A stretch of 12,356 nucleotides of DNA, taken from contig DHIR01000021.1 in assembly GCA_002403905.1 (NCBI GenBank), forward strand, positions 29,316-41,671. The letters run 5' to 3'. Under the pieces are notes generated by a model. The model did no database searches. It saw only the letters and a program-made list of their open reading frames with translations, and had not been told where the DNA came from. This document shows positions 12,338-12,356 of this stretch, in pieces. This stretch comes from Mucilaginibacter sp. UBA4741. Its GTDB lineage: Bacteria; Bacteroidota; Bacteroidia; Sphingobacteriales; Sphingobacteriaceae. The position numbers and the translations under genes are program-made. Positions within the stretch are counted from its first letter, which is position 1, and the number at the start of each line of letters is the position of its first letter.

Positions 12338-12356
12338 CGTGTTGTGCGATTAAAAA

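Noticed and set aside
1..12356. A defence, secretion or other new multi-gene system
   Set aside because: All long genes belong to familiar housekeeping or envelope families, and the small linked genes at the left edge are too few and too common in type to support such a claim.

Overview
The window looks like chromosome from a Bacteroidota bacterium, most likely family Sphingobacteriaceae (Mucilaginibacter or Pedobacter type). The reasons are the AT-leaning coding style, A-rich start regions without Shine-Dalgarno sequences, promoter -7 boxes of the form TAnnTTTG, a trmD-rplS pair, a DUF2007 protein, and several short palindromic or tandem repeats of kinds typical of that family. The genus is an inference; nothing in the sequence fixes it.

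Layout. Positions 28-1075 (+) hold a tight three-gene unit: a small four-helix membrane protein, a one-domain XRE regulator (ATGA overlap) and a VOC-fold protein (2-base gap). A 51-codon orphan ORF (1117-1272) resembling an addiction-module antitoxin tail follows. Then come trmD (1310-1981) and rplS (2156-2503), the latter ending in a clear terminator. Positions 2513-2761 are a repeat-rich convergent junction. The minus strand then carries an operon read from 5471 down to 2760: CPBP-family membrane protease, DUF2007 protein, cdsA and psd, the last two being phospholipid synthesis steps. Divergent from it are dusB (5514-6524) and apaG (6641-7027), each with its own -7 box and terminator. Convergent to apaG is a secreted Tyr/Trp/Gly-rich protein (7102-8223, minus) whose tail is a 30-bp tandem repeat. 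A 312-base stretch with no recognised gene separates it from murF (8536-9897, minus) and recQ (9970-12126, minus). At the right edge a plus-strand promoter drives a short signal-peptide ORF that stops after four mature residues.

The genes are mostly housekeeping: tRNA modification (TrmD, DusB), ribosome assembly (L19), phosphatidylethanolamine synthesis (CdsA, Psd), peptidoglycan precursor synthesis (MurF) and DNA repair (RecQ). I do not see a defence island, mobile element with a transposase, CRISPR array, tRNA or rRNA, and I do not claim a new multi-gene system. The unusual part is the density of short repeats: a G/C-rich repeat has entered the murF reading frame and also abuts the psd stop codon; a 7-bp tandem array lies elsewhere inside murF; a palindrome begins at the trmD stop codon; an 8-bp array forms the recQ leader; and a REP-like element and a 33-base palindrome sit in spacers.
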